Below the pieces are notes generated by a model. It was given only the letters and a program-made list of their open reading frames with translations, was not told the DNA's origin and ran no database searches. This document shows, piece after piece, positions 37,217-49,700 of a stretch of 64,000 bases of DNA. The translations under genes were made by a program, and so were the position numbers. Origin of the DNA: Parus major (Eukaryota; Chordata; Aves; Passeriformes; Paridae); assembly GCF_001522545.3 (NCBI RefSeq), contig NC_031799.1, positions 41,098,001 to 41,162,000 on the forward strand, given 5' to 3'. How positions within the stretch are numbered: position 1 is the first letter of the stretch; every line of letters begins with the position of its first letter.

Positions 37217-37330
37217 TGACAAGTGATTTGTTTCCATTAGAACATGCCTCATTCCAGCCATCCGTGACCATTTTGTACTTAGGGCTTTATAACCAGCACG
37301 TCTCAACATTCCTAAAATCCCAGAGAGGAT
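37217..37330 (-). CDS. Candidate internal coding exon, 38 codons
   Basis: Read on the minus strand, intron sequence rich in T (TTTCTTATTCTATTTTCAG) ends at 37331. The next 114 nt are open in one frame as 38 complete codons, and are followed by TCA|GTAAGCAG, a strong donor. Both ends are in phase 0, so the exon is symmetric. The peptide begins ILSGILGMLRRAGYKAL and continues with a Trp-Ser-Arg-Met stretch and a Met/His-containing end. It has mixed hydrophobic and basic composition and no low complexity. Two CpGs survive in the coding frame, which is unusual in this AT-rich background. I do not recognise the family, and a chance combination cannot be excluded. The frame runs open beyond both splice sites (37148-37432), which slightly weakens the boundaries. 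Confidence 0.33.
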
Positions 37331-39328
37331 CTGAAAATAGAATAAGAAATGAGCATTTAAATTAAAAGCAACAGCACTTGCATGAAGCTGCCAGGTTTTT
37401 ATGGTAGATAGTGTCTTTTTGCCCACCCCCACTCTCTCTACTCCCCCTTTTTCTCAGGGTTGTAAGCTATGTTTTCCATAATATTTTGCAATGCCACCTA
37501 GGGTTACATTTACTCTATTTATAGGGGCCTGTCTCAGAGTGAAACAGGTGTCAGATTGAATGAAGCTGTTGTCAGCATACAAGTCCTCTTGGGGAGGGGA
37601 TGGGAGGTTTACTACTTTCTGTACTTGGGGAATTTACAGTCTGATCACTAATCTCTCTGCAGGGCTCAGTAGGAGGAGGGGGGAAAGCAGGAAAACAGTG
37701 GAAGGAAAGGTTAGCTTTCTGCTGGAGCTATGCACTGCTGCCTCTACCCCAGATCCATGCAACCAGACCTTTGCTTTTTTTCATGTGCTGAAACTGATCT
37801 GAGTGTTTGTAAAAGGGGCCAAATAGACAGCTTGTCCTGAGGAATGAAATCCTTCCAACAGAAATGAAACAGAGTTCAGCCGAGAATTGGGCAACTGAAG
37901 ACCCCTGTCCCACCTGTATCCCACCCACTCCTTTCTGTTGATTACACCAGGGGCCAGACCCAGGGAACAAAGATCAGCATAATGCTTCCATGCCTCTTCA
38001 TCTCATGCCACATTTGCCATTATTTTATCCTGAATAGCAGTCCATTAACATCACAATCAGGAACGCTGCAAGGACACAACCTACAGAACACTGTGCTAAT
38101 AGTGTGCAGCAATAAATACGAGCATAAAGAGTCCCTGGCACACTGAGCTCAGAGTCAGACCACGAAGGCAATGGGTATGTGAAAACATGAAGGGGGTGGC
38201 ATAGAAAGATGAGGTAACACTAAAAAAATAGTTTAGAGGAAAAAAGTCACAGCTCCTTGCTCACCTTCACTTTGTTTGCAGGATGACATGCTTATTGCCT
38301 GGGCAGTGATTTGTAAGACTTAAATAGAAACCACTAAGACAGCTGACAGACCAGTAGCAGTTCATGAATTATTGCAACTATTAATCACTACCTATACCAA
38401 AACTAAGACACCAGAACACACCAGACATGCTACAGTAGCAAGGAAAAGAGTTGATACTTTTTCAGCAACACATCCAATCTGCAGAATTCAACTTGACATA
38501 CAGAGGGAGGACAAAGGTAATGTGAAAAACTCAGACAACTGACATGAGGAAGAAGAATGGAACAAGAGAAAGCATGACTGGCTTTTCTTGCTGAGAATGT
38601 TTAACACAGAAATGAGTGCCCTTTATGCACAGCATAGAAAGCAGGTCTTTGGGAAGTGTGGGAATAAGAATCTCACAAATGGCATCAATGTGTAGGGAGA
38701 ACCTGAGAGATGTGCAGCATCAAAGCCAGATGCTGGTGCGCACCATAAAGACTAGAAGAAGAGCTGTCAGGGTGAAGATAGTGAGGAAGGACAACAGAGA
38801 CCATTTGATAAGTAAGATGACACTGGTGACAATGATTTAGAGGTATCTTGGACTTACCTGGCATCACTAGCATACCAGTCGGGCCATATGATGTACATTT
38901 TTTAAGTATTCACAGGTATTCATCAGGAACTGGAAGCTAACAACTTCCATAACACCTGAAACTGAGAGGATCTTTAAATATTCCTATCTTCCAGATTTTT
39001 CTTAAATGTTGGTTAGACCACCATACAGATTTCCATTGCAAGAAACTCATCTGTAGTTCTTGGAAAGACGTAAGTCACATAAAACTGCCATATTTATCCA
39101 AGGCGTTAAGGCAAATGGATTTACATGTGCAAATATCCCAGTTCAACATGTGTTTGTGGATTTACTGTGATTCGTCAGTCATTCATGTTAATAGGCTATA
39201 CAAATAACAACTTACATTTTAAATTTAGTATTTGTACTTGGAGTTATCACTACTGTATAACTCATCATGGTATTTGTGGTTTCTTTTGTATACTTATTTA
39301 TGAACACTTGAGGTTTAAATATAATGAA
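37331..39328. other. Unique non-coding DNA
   Basis: No repeat or gene is recognisable. Two minus-strand donor-like sites, GAAG|GTGAGC near 38265 and CCAG|GTAAGTCC near 38858, have plausible acceptors. Their open frames are short or interrupted just before the donor, so I do not call exons there. Confidence 0.5.
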
Positions 39329-39369
39329 AATCACAAAAATATGAAAAAGTAATCACAAAAATATGAAAA
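39329..39369. repeat. Direct repeat, 19 bp twice, 22-bp period
   Basis: AATCACAAAAATATGAAAA occurs at 39329-39347 and again, identically, at 39351-39369, separated by AGT. It is a perfect short duplication that ends one base before a hairpin-forming sequence. Confidence 0.9.
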
Positions 39370-39370
39370 T

Positions 39371-39394
39371 CCCACTGCACAGAAATGCAGTGGG
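39371..39394. repeat. Hairpin: 9-bp perfect inverted repeat
   Basis: CCCACTGCA (39371-39379), loop CAGAAA, then TGCAGTGGG (39386-39394). The stem is perfect and GC-rich in an AT-rich neighbourhood. It is not followed by a T run, and no known structured RNA is recognised. Confidence 0.8.
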
Positions 39395-41571
39395 ACTCTT
39401 GCAGAACTATTTAGTTTTTTTTATCAAGCAAGGAAACAAAATGAAAAAATGTCACATAACTTCATGGAAAATGGGATTGGGAGAAAACACACAAATATTT
39501 AAGTACAAAAGGTTACATTTTCAGAAGAGCTCACCAGCTCCCATTCCTGAAAATGAACACCAGACCCACTGGATGCTGAGTGCTGTCAAAAATCTAACCA
39601 CTTCACTGAAGAGCCTAACTGGGAGCTGAATTGTCTTTGTAATCTGATCCCATTTGGGAGATGTGGCATACCAAATTCTTTGGAAAGAACTAGATCTTAT
39701 CACTGCCATTCCTGAATTAATAGAACACAGTTGATAGAGCACTTTGTGCAATACAAATAATTTTAACAATAAATTTGCATACAGAGAAAAAAAAAAAGCA
39801 AACAAAATCTCTGAAGAATCTAAGGCATTTTAGCAGGTTGTTCTTACATTTGATAGGGAACTTCAAAACAAGCAGCTGGATAAATCCCCATGTGCTCAGA
39901 GATGCTGGGCACAACTTCACTGGATTCTGCCCTTCTCTAACCTCCAGGGCTTGTTTCTTCTTATGCACAAGAGTAGAGGGAGAGTGCTGGACACTGGTAA
40001 GACTGCCATGGCTCTCTTGCCTGTTGCACTGTCTTCCAAAGGATGGTGCAACTGTTTCTTCTATTCCACCATCCCTAAAGCTGTTGTGCCCAACTCTTCC
40101 CTCATGGCAGGATTCAGGTGTGCAGCATATCGATATGCATATATGTTTATATATATACACATATGAAAATACAAAAACTGAGACACTGCAGACACGTTAT
40201 CCAGAGGGGATTATGAAGTCATTGTTTCCACTCCCTGAAATGTGTTTGGGTCTTGAATTCAGCTATAATAATGGAAATGATTTCCAGGCAAGGTCTGCTA
40301 CCAGTTTCCTGAATCCCTTTAGCTTTTGTCAGACCTCATATCTCTAAGGAAATGCCAATACCTTGAATTACAGGAAACAGAGACAATAATCACCATAGTC
40401 TTTCTTGTCATTCTTAGGTCCTTATCCCTAATATATTTGGCAACTGATCACTTCAAAATGATCACTATCTCTATCAATCTCAGCAAATCTGCTACCTGCT
40501 AGCTGTAGCTCTTTGTTTTGCACTAGTCTCCTACAGATTCAGTTCATTTTGCATTTTTTTCTCAGATCACAGTTCTTTCATTTATTTCTGCAAAACATCA
40601 TTCCTGTCTACAGCATCACACAATTATGCATTTTATTTTCATTGTGTGACAGGCCTTCATTCTTGAGGGTCACCAAATCTGCATTTGAAAATTCCTTGAT
40701 GGCTAGAGAAGAAGCTTGTACACTTCTCCTTGTACAAGTAACAAAATAATAAAAGCATCACTGTGCAGCAGGAACATTACATTCACCTTTCAAAGGTTTT
40801 GCTACCCTTATGGAGTTAATTTACATTAACATAAATATTCCATTAGTAGAAATGTTTATCACATACTTCTCCCTCAAGAGGCATTCTGCAACAAGATTCT
40901 TCAACCACTTATGTTTAACTAATGTGTATCACATTTGAATAATATAAAAGGACAACTGAGTTAAGTGATTGAATGCCTGGAGAAAACCAGTGTTAATTTC
41001 CACTAAAAGCAAAGCACATTCCCTTCATTTTGCTGCTTAATTACTGCAGTATTTGGCCCACAAATAATAAAAAAAATGGTACAAAAACTCTCCAATAATA
41101 GGTTACTGAAGCTTATTTTTGCCTTCCCACATATCTCTGAAAAGGATTTTTCATATGCATTATTTCTAGCCTACTCCTGTGACCCAGAGCAAGGCTGGTA
41201 AGGTTGAATACCTGCTTCCCAGTATGTTGTTGATGTAATCTGATAACCTTACAGTAGCTTGGCATGGGGTGGCTTCTGCATCCCAGGCTACATTAGTGCC
41301 AAAAATCCACCCAAAAATATATGGAAAACAGTGCTCTTCTGCTCAATTCTGAGAGGATATTCTCCATGGTTCTCCAGAATTTTTCTGAAGAAGCTATGTA
41401 AGTAAGCTTTAGCAATGAACTGATCCCCATGCTATTCTGCTAGTGTGACTTGCTGGCCATGTACTTTTAAAAACAGTATCAACGACTTGCTTAAGCTAGT
41501 TGGTTAAGATGAAGGACATACTGTTTTATCTAAATTTCAACTCATTGGTAGCTAAAACTAACTAATAATTG
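39395..41571. other. Unique non-coding DNA with a TA-rich patch
   Basis: No gene or transposon is recognised. A 190-codon plus-strand open frame (39775-40347) faces a 147-codon minus-strand frame over the same DNA. Neither resembles a known protein, and the plus frame begins with a lysine run encoded by poly-A. A short alternating TA/CA patch lies at 40138-40165. Confidence 0.5.
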
Positions 41572-41931
41572 GGGAGGGGAGAGGAGTCTGGGAAGACCTT
41601 ACAGAAGCCTTCAAGTGGTGGCCTACAGGAAGGCTGGAAAGAGACTTTTCACAAAGGCTTTTAGTAAAAGGACATGGGGGAACTATGGCCTTAAGGTGAA
41701 GAAGGGTAGGCTGACATTAGATATTAGGAAGAAATTCTTTACTGTGCAAGTGGTGAGGCACTGGAACAGGTTACTCTGAGAAGTTGTGGGTTATCCATCC
41801 CCAGAAATATTCAAGATCAGGCTGGACAGGCTCTGAGCAACACAGTCTAGTGGAGGGGGTCTCTGCCCATGGAAGGGAGAATTGGAACCAGATCTTATCA
41901 TCCTTTCCAACTCTTACCATTCTATGATTCT
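41572..41931 (+). mobile_element. CR1 LINE 3' fragment, about 360 bp
   Basis: This is a sense-strand CR1 with TTAGATATTAGGAAGAAATT, GGCACTGGAACAGGTTACTC, TCAAGATCAGGCTGGACAGG and ATCCTTTCCAACTC, ending CCATTCTATGATTCT. That is the typical CR1 terminus, with one and a half ATTCTATG units. It is 5' truncated and carries no coding sequence. The variant middle (GTGGAGGGGGTCTCTGCCC) points to a different CR1 subfamily from the 35-kb copy. Confidence 0.93.
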
Positions 41932-42955
41932 AATTAAATTTTTATTCTTGTGTATAGTGTTCATTTAAGTACACTACCATAGACAGTACCTGCATGTTTC
42001 ATAGTACTTCTTTGGACCCCAGATACTTCTTATCTGCTAGCTAGGTAGTAGAAAAATACTGATTTTGCAACTGTCTTATTTTGCAGCTGCAAACATCTCT
42101 GCATTGGACAGCAAACTCAGTTTCTCTGTGTAGGGATTACTGGAATCATTAAAATGTTGCCATAAGAACAAACAATTCTACTTGTATCAAATGTAGGATA
42201 GCACTGAAATCAAGTAAAAACTATGATGTGTGTTAATGGAAATAAAAATTATAGAAAATTATAGGGTTATTGAAAGAAAGAAGTCCTCAGTCTGATTTGG
42301 TAAAACAGAGGGCAGGGCAGTAAATCAGAGTGGAGGGATTTCATCACAGTGATCAGCATTAAGCTGTTGTGGAGAACTTTTGATGGCAGTAGGGATTTCT
42401 AGAATCTAGAGAGGATGCACATCAGATTAGGAAACATGGCGGTACAGCAGAGAGCTGGGGAGAAATGTGGCAAGGCTCAGAATTGCCATGGGGCAAGAAG
42501 ACCTATGCACCCACCTCTGCATCATGGACCATATTCCTCCTTTCTGGTAAAACTAACAGTGAGTTCATACCACAGTCACAGCGTCATCCATCAGAAGCCA
42601 AAGAAAAACACAATTGAAACATATAACCATAAAATAAAATCAAATAACAATTCTAGAACTTAAAGAGTACTGACACTTAATACCTGTAACTGCATTCCAA
42701 ATAATATACTCTGTGCAGTCAAACATTCATGGTACACTTGATCACAAAGAGCAGAGAAGCAGTGTCAAAAAAGATGAAGCATTCCAGTTTCTTTGTAAGC
42801 AAGCCTGGTGAAGAATGCTTGTCTGATAGCTATGTGAAGGATTTATTTATTTATCAAACAAATTTTCAGCAATGCACAGAGGTACACTGCTCTTGAAGCA
42901 CCACTCTTCCCTAGATGGTAGGAAGCAGAAGCTACAGATGCTGAAAGGACTACAC

Positions 42956-43010
42956 AATACATATAAACATATGTGTAAACACATATACACGTATACATAT
43001 ATACATGTAA
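42956..43010. repeat. Alternating TA/CA purine-pyrimidine stretch
   Basis: An ATACATATAAACATATGTG-type imperfect alternation of purines and pyrimidines runs over about 55 bp, with several short palindromes (ACATATGT, TATACATATATAC). It is low-complexity DNA. Confidence 0.75.
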
Positions 43011-43293
43011 AACCACCATTATCATGTGGAGTTACTCTCAGCTCTGCTCACAAAAAGTAAAGCATAGAGCTACCTGATTTTCTCTTTATACATCATATAC
43101 TTTGCCACTGGAGAACCACAGCCTTAGGAAAAATCACCAAAGTGCCCTCCTGGAAGAAAGTGTCTATGGGGAGACATCACCAAGAAGCAGCTATCTTCCT
43201 AACAGGCATATTTCTTTTTTTATTTTATAGGAGAAATATATTTTTAGCATTCTCAGTAGTACTTTCTCAAAGACAGGTTATATAAAGCGATAC

Positions 43294-43294
43294 A

Positions 43295-43321
<27 letters not shown>
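43294..43321. repeat. (CA)n microsatellite, about 14 units
   Basis: This is an uninterrupted AC repeat of about 28 bp. The minus-strand open frame through it shows a Cys-Val run and is an artefact. Confidence 0.95.
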
Positions 43322-43325
<4 letters not shown>

Positions 43326-44498
43326 AGCACGCAAAAATAAAATATGAATGACTCACTGCACTTATGCAAACTAAGTTGCGTAAGCCTGTTTTTCTCAACT
43401 CTTAAAAAACCCCAAAACAGCACATACACAACCCTACAAAATGAGCTGAAATGCTCAGTTATGAAAGCTAAAATTGTTGAATAAAAGCAGAACTCCCTCA
43501 GCTTCTCAGGGTCCTTCACACCCACATCTGGTATAGTGTTTACTAATGGATAAAAATAGAAAGTTGAAGCTTAACAGACCCTAACATTTATCACAGTATT
43601 TAAGAATAAAAACAGAAAACATCTGAGAAGTGGCATTCACTTCTCAGGCAAAAGAAACCTAAAGAGGGAAAGATCAACAGCTGCGCTTTGAAAGGGATCC
43701 AGTTAACTCTCACTGAAATACTACTCTCTAAGTATTTAGCAAGGACAAGCTAGAAAGAAAATAATCAACTGTACTTCTTCATTTCAACAGGTAGGTAATT
43801 TTAATGTAACCTGAAAAGAATTTAATGTTTTTTAAAAATCTTGCAGAATTTCCTCTAAACCATTATATTCAACCCATGGTTGGCAGATGACATCACAGGA
43901 CTTGATTTCTTTGGACATGTACAAAATGCATTTTTCTTGATGAAGAGCAGGCTATTTTCTTATCTGCCAGAACCAGCAGATGACAGTCTGAATGGTAGAG
44001 ATGGGACATGAACACATGGGTCACTGTTCTGGGGTTCAATAACCATTATCTGTCCATTTGAAAGGTATCCGTGATCAGCCCATAAAGCAATTAGCTATTC
44101 AATTGCAGATCTGGAAAAGTTTGGCACACCAACTTTGAGAGCGGCCAAATCATGCTTTTGAACAAATAGGCCACAACATTTAGATAAAATAAGCCCTAAA
44201 TTAAGGAAAATGTAGCATGAAATGAACCTTCTAACATATTTTCAGAAGTGTGACCCAAAATAACCTAAGAGAGCTCTTGCAAATAATCCTTTTAATTGCA
44301 ATAGGAACATTATTTTGGTGACTTATTCAAATCTACTGCTGATGAGAAGATGTCAGGCTAGAAAATTGTACAAGTCAGCTAACTAACTCCCAGGATTCTC
44401 TTCTTCTCTGTCTTCCATACACAGTACACAAATACATAGCACAAAGTGAAGCATGCCATTGATAAGCCATTGGCCCCTATAAGCACCTGAATGTCATC

Positions 44499-45343
44499 AA
44501 TCACAGAATGACTTGGGTTGGAGGGACCTTAAAAAACATCTAGTTCCAGCCCTCTGATATGAGCAGGGATGCCTCTTACTAGACCACGTTCTTCAGAGTC
44601 TTGTCCAGCCTGGCTGTGAACGCTTCAGGGATGGGGCATCCACAGCTTCTCTGGAAAGCCTGTTCTAGAGTCTCACCACCCTCACAGTAGAGAATTTCTT
44701 CCTAATATCTAATCTAAACCTACTTTCTTTCAGTTAAAGCCACTCCCCCTTGTCCTGCTACTGTAGCTTCTGGAGAAGGATCCCTCTTTGGCTTTTCTGT
44801 AGGCCCCCTTCAGATACTGGAATGTTGCTGTGAGGTCTCCATGCAGCTTTCTCTTCTCCATGGTGAGAGCCTGTCTTCATAGGGAAGGTGCCATTATCAA
44901 CTTTTTGGCCTCCCCCAGACTTGCTCCAGCAGCTCCAGTCCTTATCTTGGTGGCACCAGAACTGCACACAGTGTTCCAGGTGGGTCTCACTGGAGAAGAG
45001 TAGAGGGGAAGAATCACCTCCCTTGACATGCTGTTCACACCTCTTTTGATACAGTCCAAGATGCAGCTGGTTTCATCAAACACCACCAAGACAGTCTCCT
45101 CCAGGCTGCTCTCAATCACTTCGTTCAATCTGTAGCTGTGTCTGGGACAGCCACAACCAGGCATTGGATCCTGCACTTTGCTTTGTTAAACTCCATGAGG
45201 TTCAGGCAGGCCCAGCTTTCAAGCTTGTCCAGGTCCCTGTGGATGACATCCCTTCCCCACCACGTGACTGCATCACACAGCTCAGTCTCAAACTGGCAGA
45301 CTTGCTGAGAGAGCACTCAACGCCAAGTCTGTCTGACTGCTCA
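44499..45343 (-). mobile_element. CR1 LINE 3' fragment, about 840 bp
   Basis: This is the longest CR1 piece in the window, reversed. The plus strand starts AATCACAGAATGACTTGGGT, then TTGGAGGGACCTTAAAAAAC, AGAATTTCTTCCTAATATCT, CCACTCCCCCTTGTCCTGC, GTGTTCCAGGTGGGTCTCAC, TCAAGCTTGTCCAGGTCCCT and CAGACTTGCTGAGAGAGCAC. All are ordered as in the reversed avian CR1 3' untranslated region and the end of its second open reading frame. The frame is broken by stops, so no functional protein remains. The right end is judged from loss of CR1-like words after about 45343. Confidence 0.93.
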
Positions 45344-46753
45344 GAGGCTGAAGCACTGCTCAGGGAAAGGGCAGGTGGCAGACCCGCGTGTACCAGTGTC
45401 TGTGCCAATGCTGAGCAGAGCTGTAGCACCAGCACAGGCAGACCAGGAGGACCCTGGATATGATGGGAGAGAATGCTGCACTGGTAAAGGACAGCAAAGA
45501 AGGGAACAGAGAAGGGAGACTGCAGGATGGCTCAGGAGGAACTTGAGGCAGGGCAACAAGAAATTTTAAAGGTGAGGCTGCTTTACAGAGGATATTGAGC
45601 AGGCACTAGAATAGAACATATTATATGTAGGAAGAAAACTCTTAGCACATCTTGTGTTAGAAGTTGCAGCTCTATCTCAGGATTCCAGCACCTCCATTCC
45701 AGCTCTGTAACTGCAGAAAAGGCCCCTGATGGCATCCTAGCCTCACAATTGAAAGAGCTGCCTGTTTTGTTTTACATGATACATGGGACACAAGTCCTGA
45801 TTCTGTGCCCACTACTTGTTACTTATTCAACATGACAGACACATAGAAAACAGAACAGAGTATATTTAGAGGAAATAAAAGCCTAGGCTTTAAGGCCACA
45901 AGCCACAGCTCAATGGTTTTGTAAGATATCTTTAGAAAAATACCATTTTCTGTGCCGTGGTAAATTAAGAGTTTCTATTTGAAGAAAATATTGATTTTTT
46001 GGACTACAGAGTTCGCAATAAAAAAAATAATTTTGATCTTTGTCACAAGAGCAATCAAAGCAACCCTGATTTTCAGATTCTCATAGAAGGCCAGACTTCA
46101 GTTTTAAACTGTTGCCAGTACATCAGTGTTCCAGCACACTGGTAACCCAAAAATCTGCCTGCACTACTGCCTCAGCCACAGAGACAGACAGCATTCAGGA
46201 ACCAGTTCTGTCTGCTCTGGAAGAGAGCCTAATCAGCAGGTCCCCTGCCTTCAAGTTAATCTCGTTTAACACTGAGAAGGTGAAGAACAACTACATTCAT
46301 GGACTCCACTAGCTTCTGGTGCTAGAGCAAAATCTCCTTCAAAACTGAAAACTAGCCTAGGTTTGGTTTCAGGAAAGACTCCCAGGTATCACACAATGTC
46401 AGCTGCTGTACGACTCTGCCTTCTACTTTGGGTCACTGCAGGGTCAGGTTGAGCCAGGGGCAGTACACCATGCTGGGCAGCAGCAACGCCAAGACAATGT
46501 TTTGCTAAAGATCTATCAGTAAAAACCTGAGGAACCATATTTCAATAACAAAACCACTGCAAAAAATTCCATTCTGGGGAACCAGATGGAGGCCAGTTTC
46601 TACTTTGTACTGCTGACTGCTCAAACATGCTTTAAGCAAGTTGTTACAAGTATCAGAAACTTCTAGCACTGCAACACAGTTATGCATGGGTCATTTATGA
46701 TACACTGGGCCACATAGATCAGGTCCAGAAATTACAAAATCTTGTCAGCTACA

Positions 46754-46774
46754 ACAAACAAACAAACAAACAAA
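46754..46774. repeat. (CAAA)5 microsatellite
   Basis: About five perfect CAAA units form a simple tetranucleotide repeat. Confidence 0.9.
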
Positions 46775-49700
46775 ATCTTTCTAATAATATAACTTAAGTG
46801 TGTAATCACAGACAAGTCCAGCTTGACTAACAATACTATGGCTGAGAAAGACACATGGAAGAGCTGAAAGAAATAAGGTGACAAATCTAAGGACAGGTGA
46901 CCTATCCGCAAATCTTAACTCTACCCATTTTGTCCCATCAGAAGTTATATAAATTAGCTTTCAGATCTCAAGATCCTTTAATTCTGGGGAATAAAACAAA
47001 GCAGAACAAAGTTCCAGTCCTACCAAGTGGGTGGTTAATTTTATTTCCACAGTTTGTCAAGTCACATAAAGTCAAATCATGATTAAGTTTTTGCTTAATG
47101 CAAATTTTTCAGTGTTTGCATTTTCAAAGAAGGAAACATTTTGAATAACTAACACAAGCCAGAATATTGTGCATGTACAATTAATACTGTTTCAGTATAT
47201 TTGGATTTCCATTCAACTGTTGTCTTTCAATAGTGTCATAAATAACCAAACCAGTTTATTTCCTGCATTCTGTCTTTCAAACAGCATGATAAAGGACAAA
47301 GACAAAAATGCCCTGTCAGAGAGGGCAAAATTCAGTTTTACAAGAATCTATTTTACTGAAATCTGCTAAATATATCAAGTTTGGTTTCACAACTTCCTCC
47401 TGACCAATGACAAGGAGTTCTGAATTCCACTGGAGATGGAGAAGATTACATGCTGGTACTCCATAGTGCTTACACTGATAAATTAACTTTATTTTTAGGA
47501 AGTACAGACTCTACTTTCAGAAAGTACCACCACCGCTACACCCAGGTTCTACTTTTAGGGACAGGCAAGAAACAACAAATTCAAACCAGATAGTTTATGC
47601 CACTGATTCAAGTCAAAGATAGAGATTTTTCCCTGTATTCTTCACCAGTTCTTCCCAACTTCCTGATCTTCCTTCCTTCTGAGCAGTAGGATAAAGAACA
47701 GGAGTATCATTTTATTCATTGTATGACTACATGAGTGCAAAGAAACAATGATGACTGAAGAAGGAAATGGACAACAACTCAGAAATTTTGTATTCCATAT
47801 TTACTGTGGGCAAAAGGATGCTTTATCTGAAAATGACAGTCCAGCTTCCAGATTATGCATTGGGATTTTACTGAGGCTATAATTTGAGTAAAAATGAGCT
47901 GACATCACAATTACAAATGCTAAATGTTATATGATTGGCCCAAGTCAGAAGACAGACACCATAGCCCTGAGAAAAGTCATTCTAAATGAAGCCCAATAGC
48001 TGGAATTTAGTAACTCGCACACACAAGGTCTCTGCTGTTCAAATCCAGCCAAATTAGGTAAATCAATTCCTGATCAAAAAGCATCACTGCTGGGCACCCT
48101 TCTCAAGCAGACAAGCCCAAAAGGATAATGACAGGAATTTATTCATCCAGCCCCAGAGGCAGGGCTGTGCCACACTAGCAGAGCTGCTCTTCAAAGCTAG
48201 AATGACTCTGGTATTGCCAGCCTTGGTGTTGATGGAAGATGTTGGGCTCAGCAATTACACAGACATGTCACACATTATGGTGAAATTCACTTTCTGGTCC
48301 TAATGAGGTAGCTGAAAAGTCAGGGTATGATAAGCTCACAGGTACACAAATGACCACATTAATGACATATTAATGTCTATATGTAATAGAGACATTCTAA
48401 ACATACATAAATGTAGTAGGTTTTGCACATGTATTTCACAGAATTACACATAACCCCTTTCATTAATCATCACCTCAGTACACTTAGTGCTCACCTGAAG
48501 AATTCTTGTGCCCATTTTTTGAAAATTTTAGTGCTAAATTTAAGATATATTTAATTTTTAATGCTAAGCCATGTCAGATATTAAAGTCATTGATACCTTC
48601 TAAGACTATCAAACACTGTCCCACAGAGCATTTATGCTGTTTAAACAGACCCTTTATGTAGAATGAAGAGGTATAAATGAGACCCATGTACCCAAGTACC
48701 CTGCACAGGATACTCTTCAGAGTACTGCTAGCTGCTTAAGCAATGCCACACAGCCTAGAGCTACTTGTGGCATTGGTGAGTTGCACAGAGAGGCTGCAAC
48801 TGGGGAACAATGACAACAGAAACCCATCTATAGTTTGATAAAAATTTTCTGTGAAACAGTGCTTGCTTAGCATATAAGCACAGATGGGTCTATTTTTTGC
48901 TGTGCTACCCTAAGCCAGTAATAGAAGCCTAGTAACATACAGCTACAAACTGGCACAAGAACTATTTTCACCCTTTTTATAATTTGGGGAGTAAATTTTA
49001 GCTGTGAGTTCATCAGAATTCCAATATAAAAGGATTTGGATAACAAAAGAACTGCAACAGTTTGTGAATTCTGACTTTACAGCTACTAAATAGACACAGG
49101 CATATATGCATTGCCCCATAGACAGCTGGTATATCATGTGACATTTTTTAATATATACACCTATTATATTCTCATTTTCAAGGATGAAAACTCTGATAAT
49201 ATAAATGATTGTACAAAAAGGTGTCATCTATTGATAACTGAAACAGTTGACAAGTGCAGCCCTACAAGTCAGTTCAAAGAATACTGTAAGGGAAGCCTAC
49301 TCAGAGAAATGATAATGAAGTGGGTATATGCTGGTACGTCATATGTACTACATAAGCAAGACCTCTCTCAGCTGCTGCATCTCTAGCTCCCTTCAATCAC
49401 TCATAAATTAATCCCAGCTGACTACCAGATGCAATTGCAATTTCAAGTTCTTTATAAAGACTCCTCTGTTAGTAGCTCTGGGTAATTTGACCAATCCTGG
49501 AGTTTTTGGCTTCTGCAGAGGTATGCTTGTGTTTAGGATAAGTGTAGAAAGTCAGATGTGAAATACCAGGCTTGAAAGACAAACAGGTCAGTACATCAAG
49601 TTAGAACTTCGATCCACCTCTACAGAATGAAATTATGTCCTACATGGTCAGACACATGGAAGCCCCCTGTCTTTGCGTGGACAGTCAGTCAAAAATTGTC

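Larger units (their letters stand above)
41932..44498. other. Unique non-coding DNA with simple repeats
   Basis: There is no recognisable gene. It contains an alternating purine-pyrimidine stretch (42956-43010), a (CA)n tract (43294-43321) and a possible MIR trace near 43988-44030. The trace is a GGTAGAGATGGGACATGAAC and CATGGGTCACTGTTC order resembling the reversed MIR middle. Confidence 0.5.

Noticed and set aside
38690..38974. Minus-strand exon idea with CCAG|GTAAGTCC donor near 38858 and TTTCAG acceptor near 38957
   Set aside because: The only long frame meets a TAG three codons before the donor, so it cannot be an internal coding exon.
39775..40347. 190-codon plus-strand open frame, the longest in the window
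   Set aside because: It starts in a poly-A-encoded lysine run, overlaps a 147-codon frame on the other strand, shows no family features, and lies in AT-rich unique DNA without promoter or splice context.
44758..45463. Several open frames inside and beside the 44.5-kb CR1
   Set aside because: They lie in the reversed CR1 3' region and its G+C-rich flank and are not expected to encode the element's proteins or host proteins.
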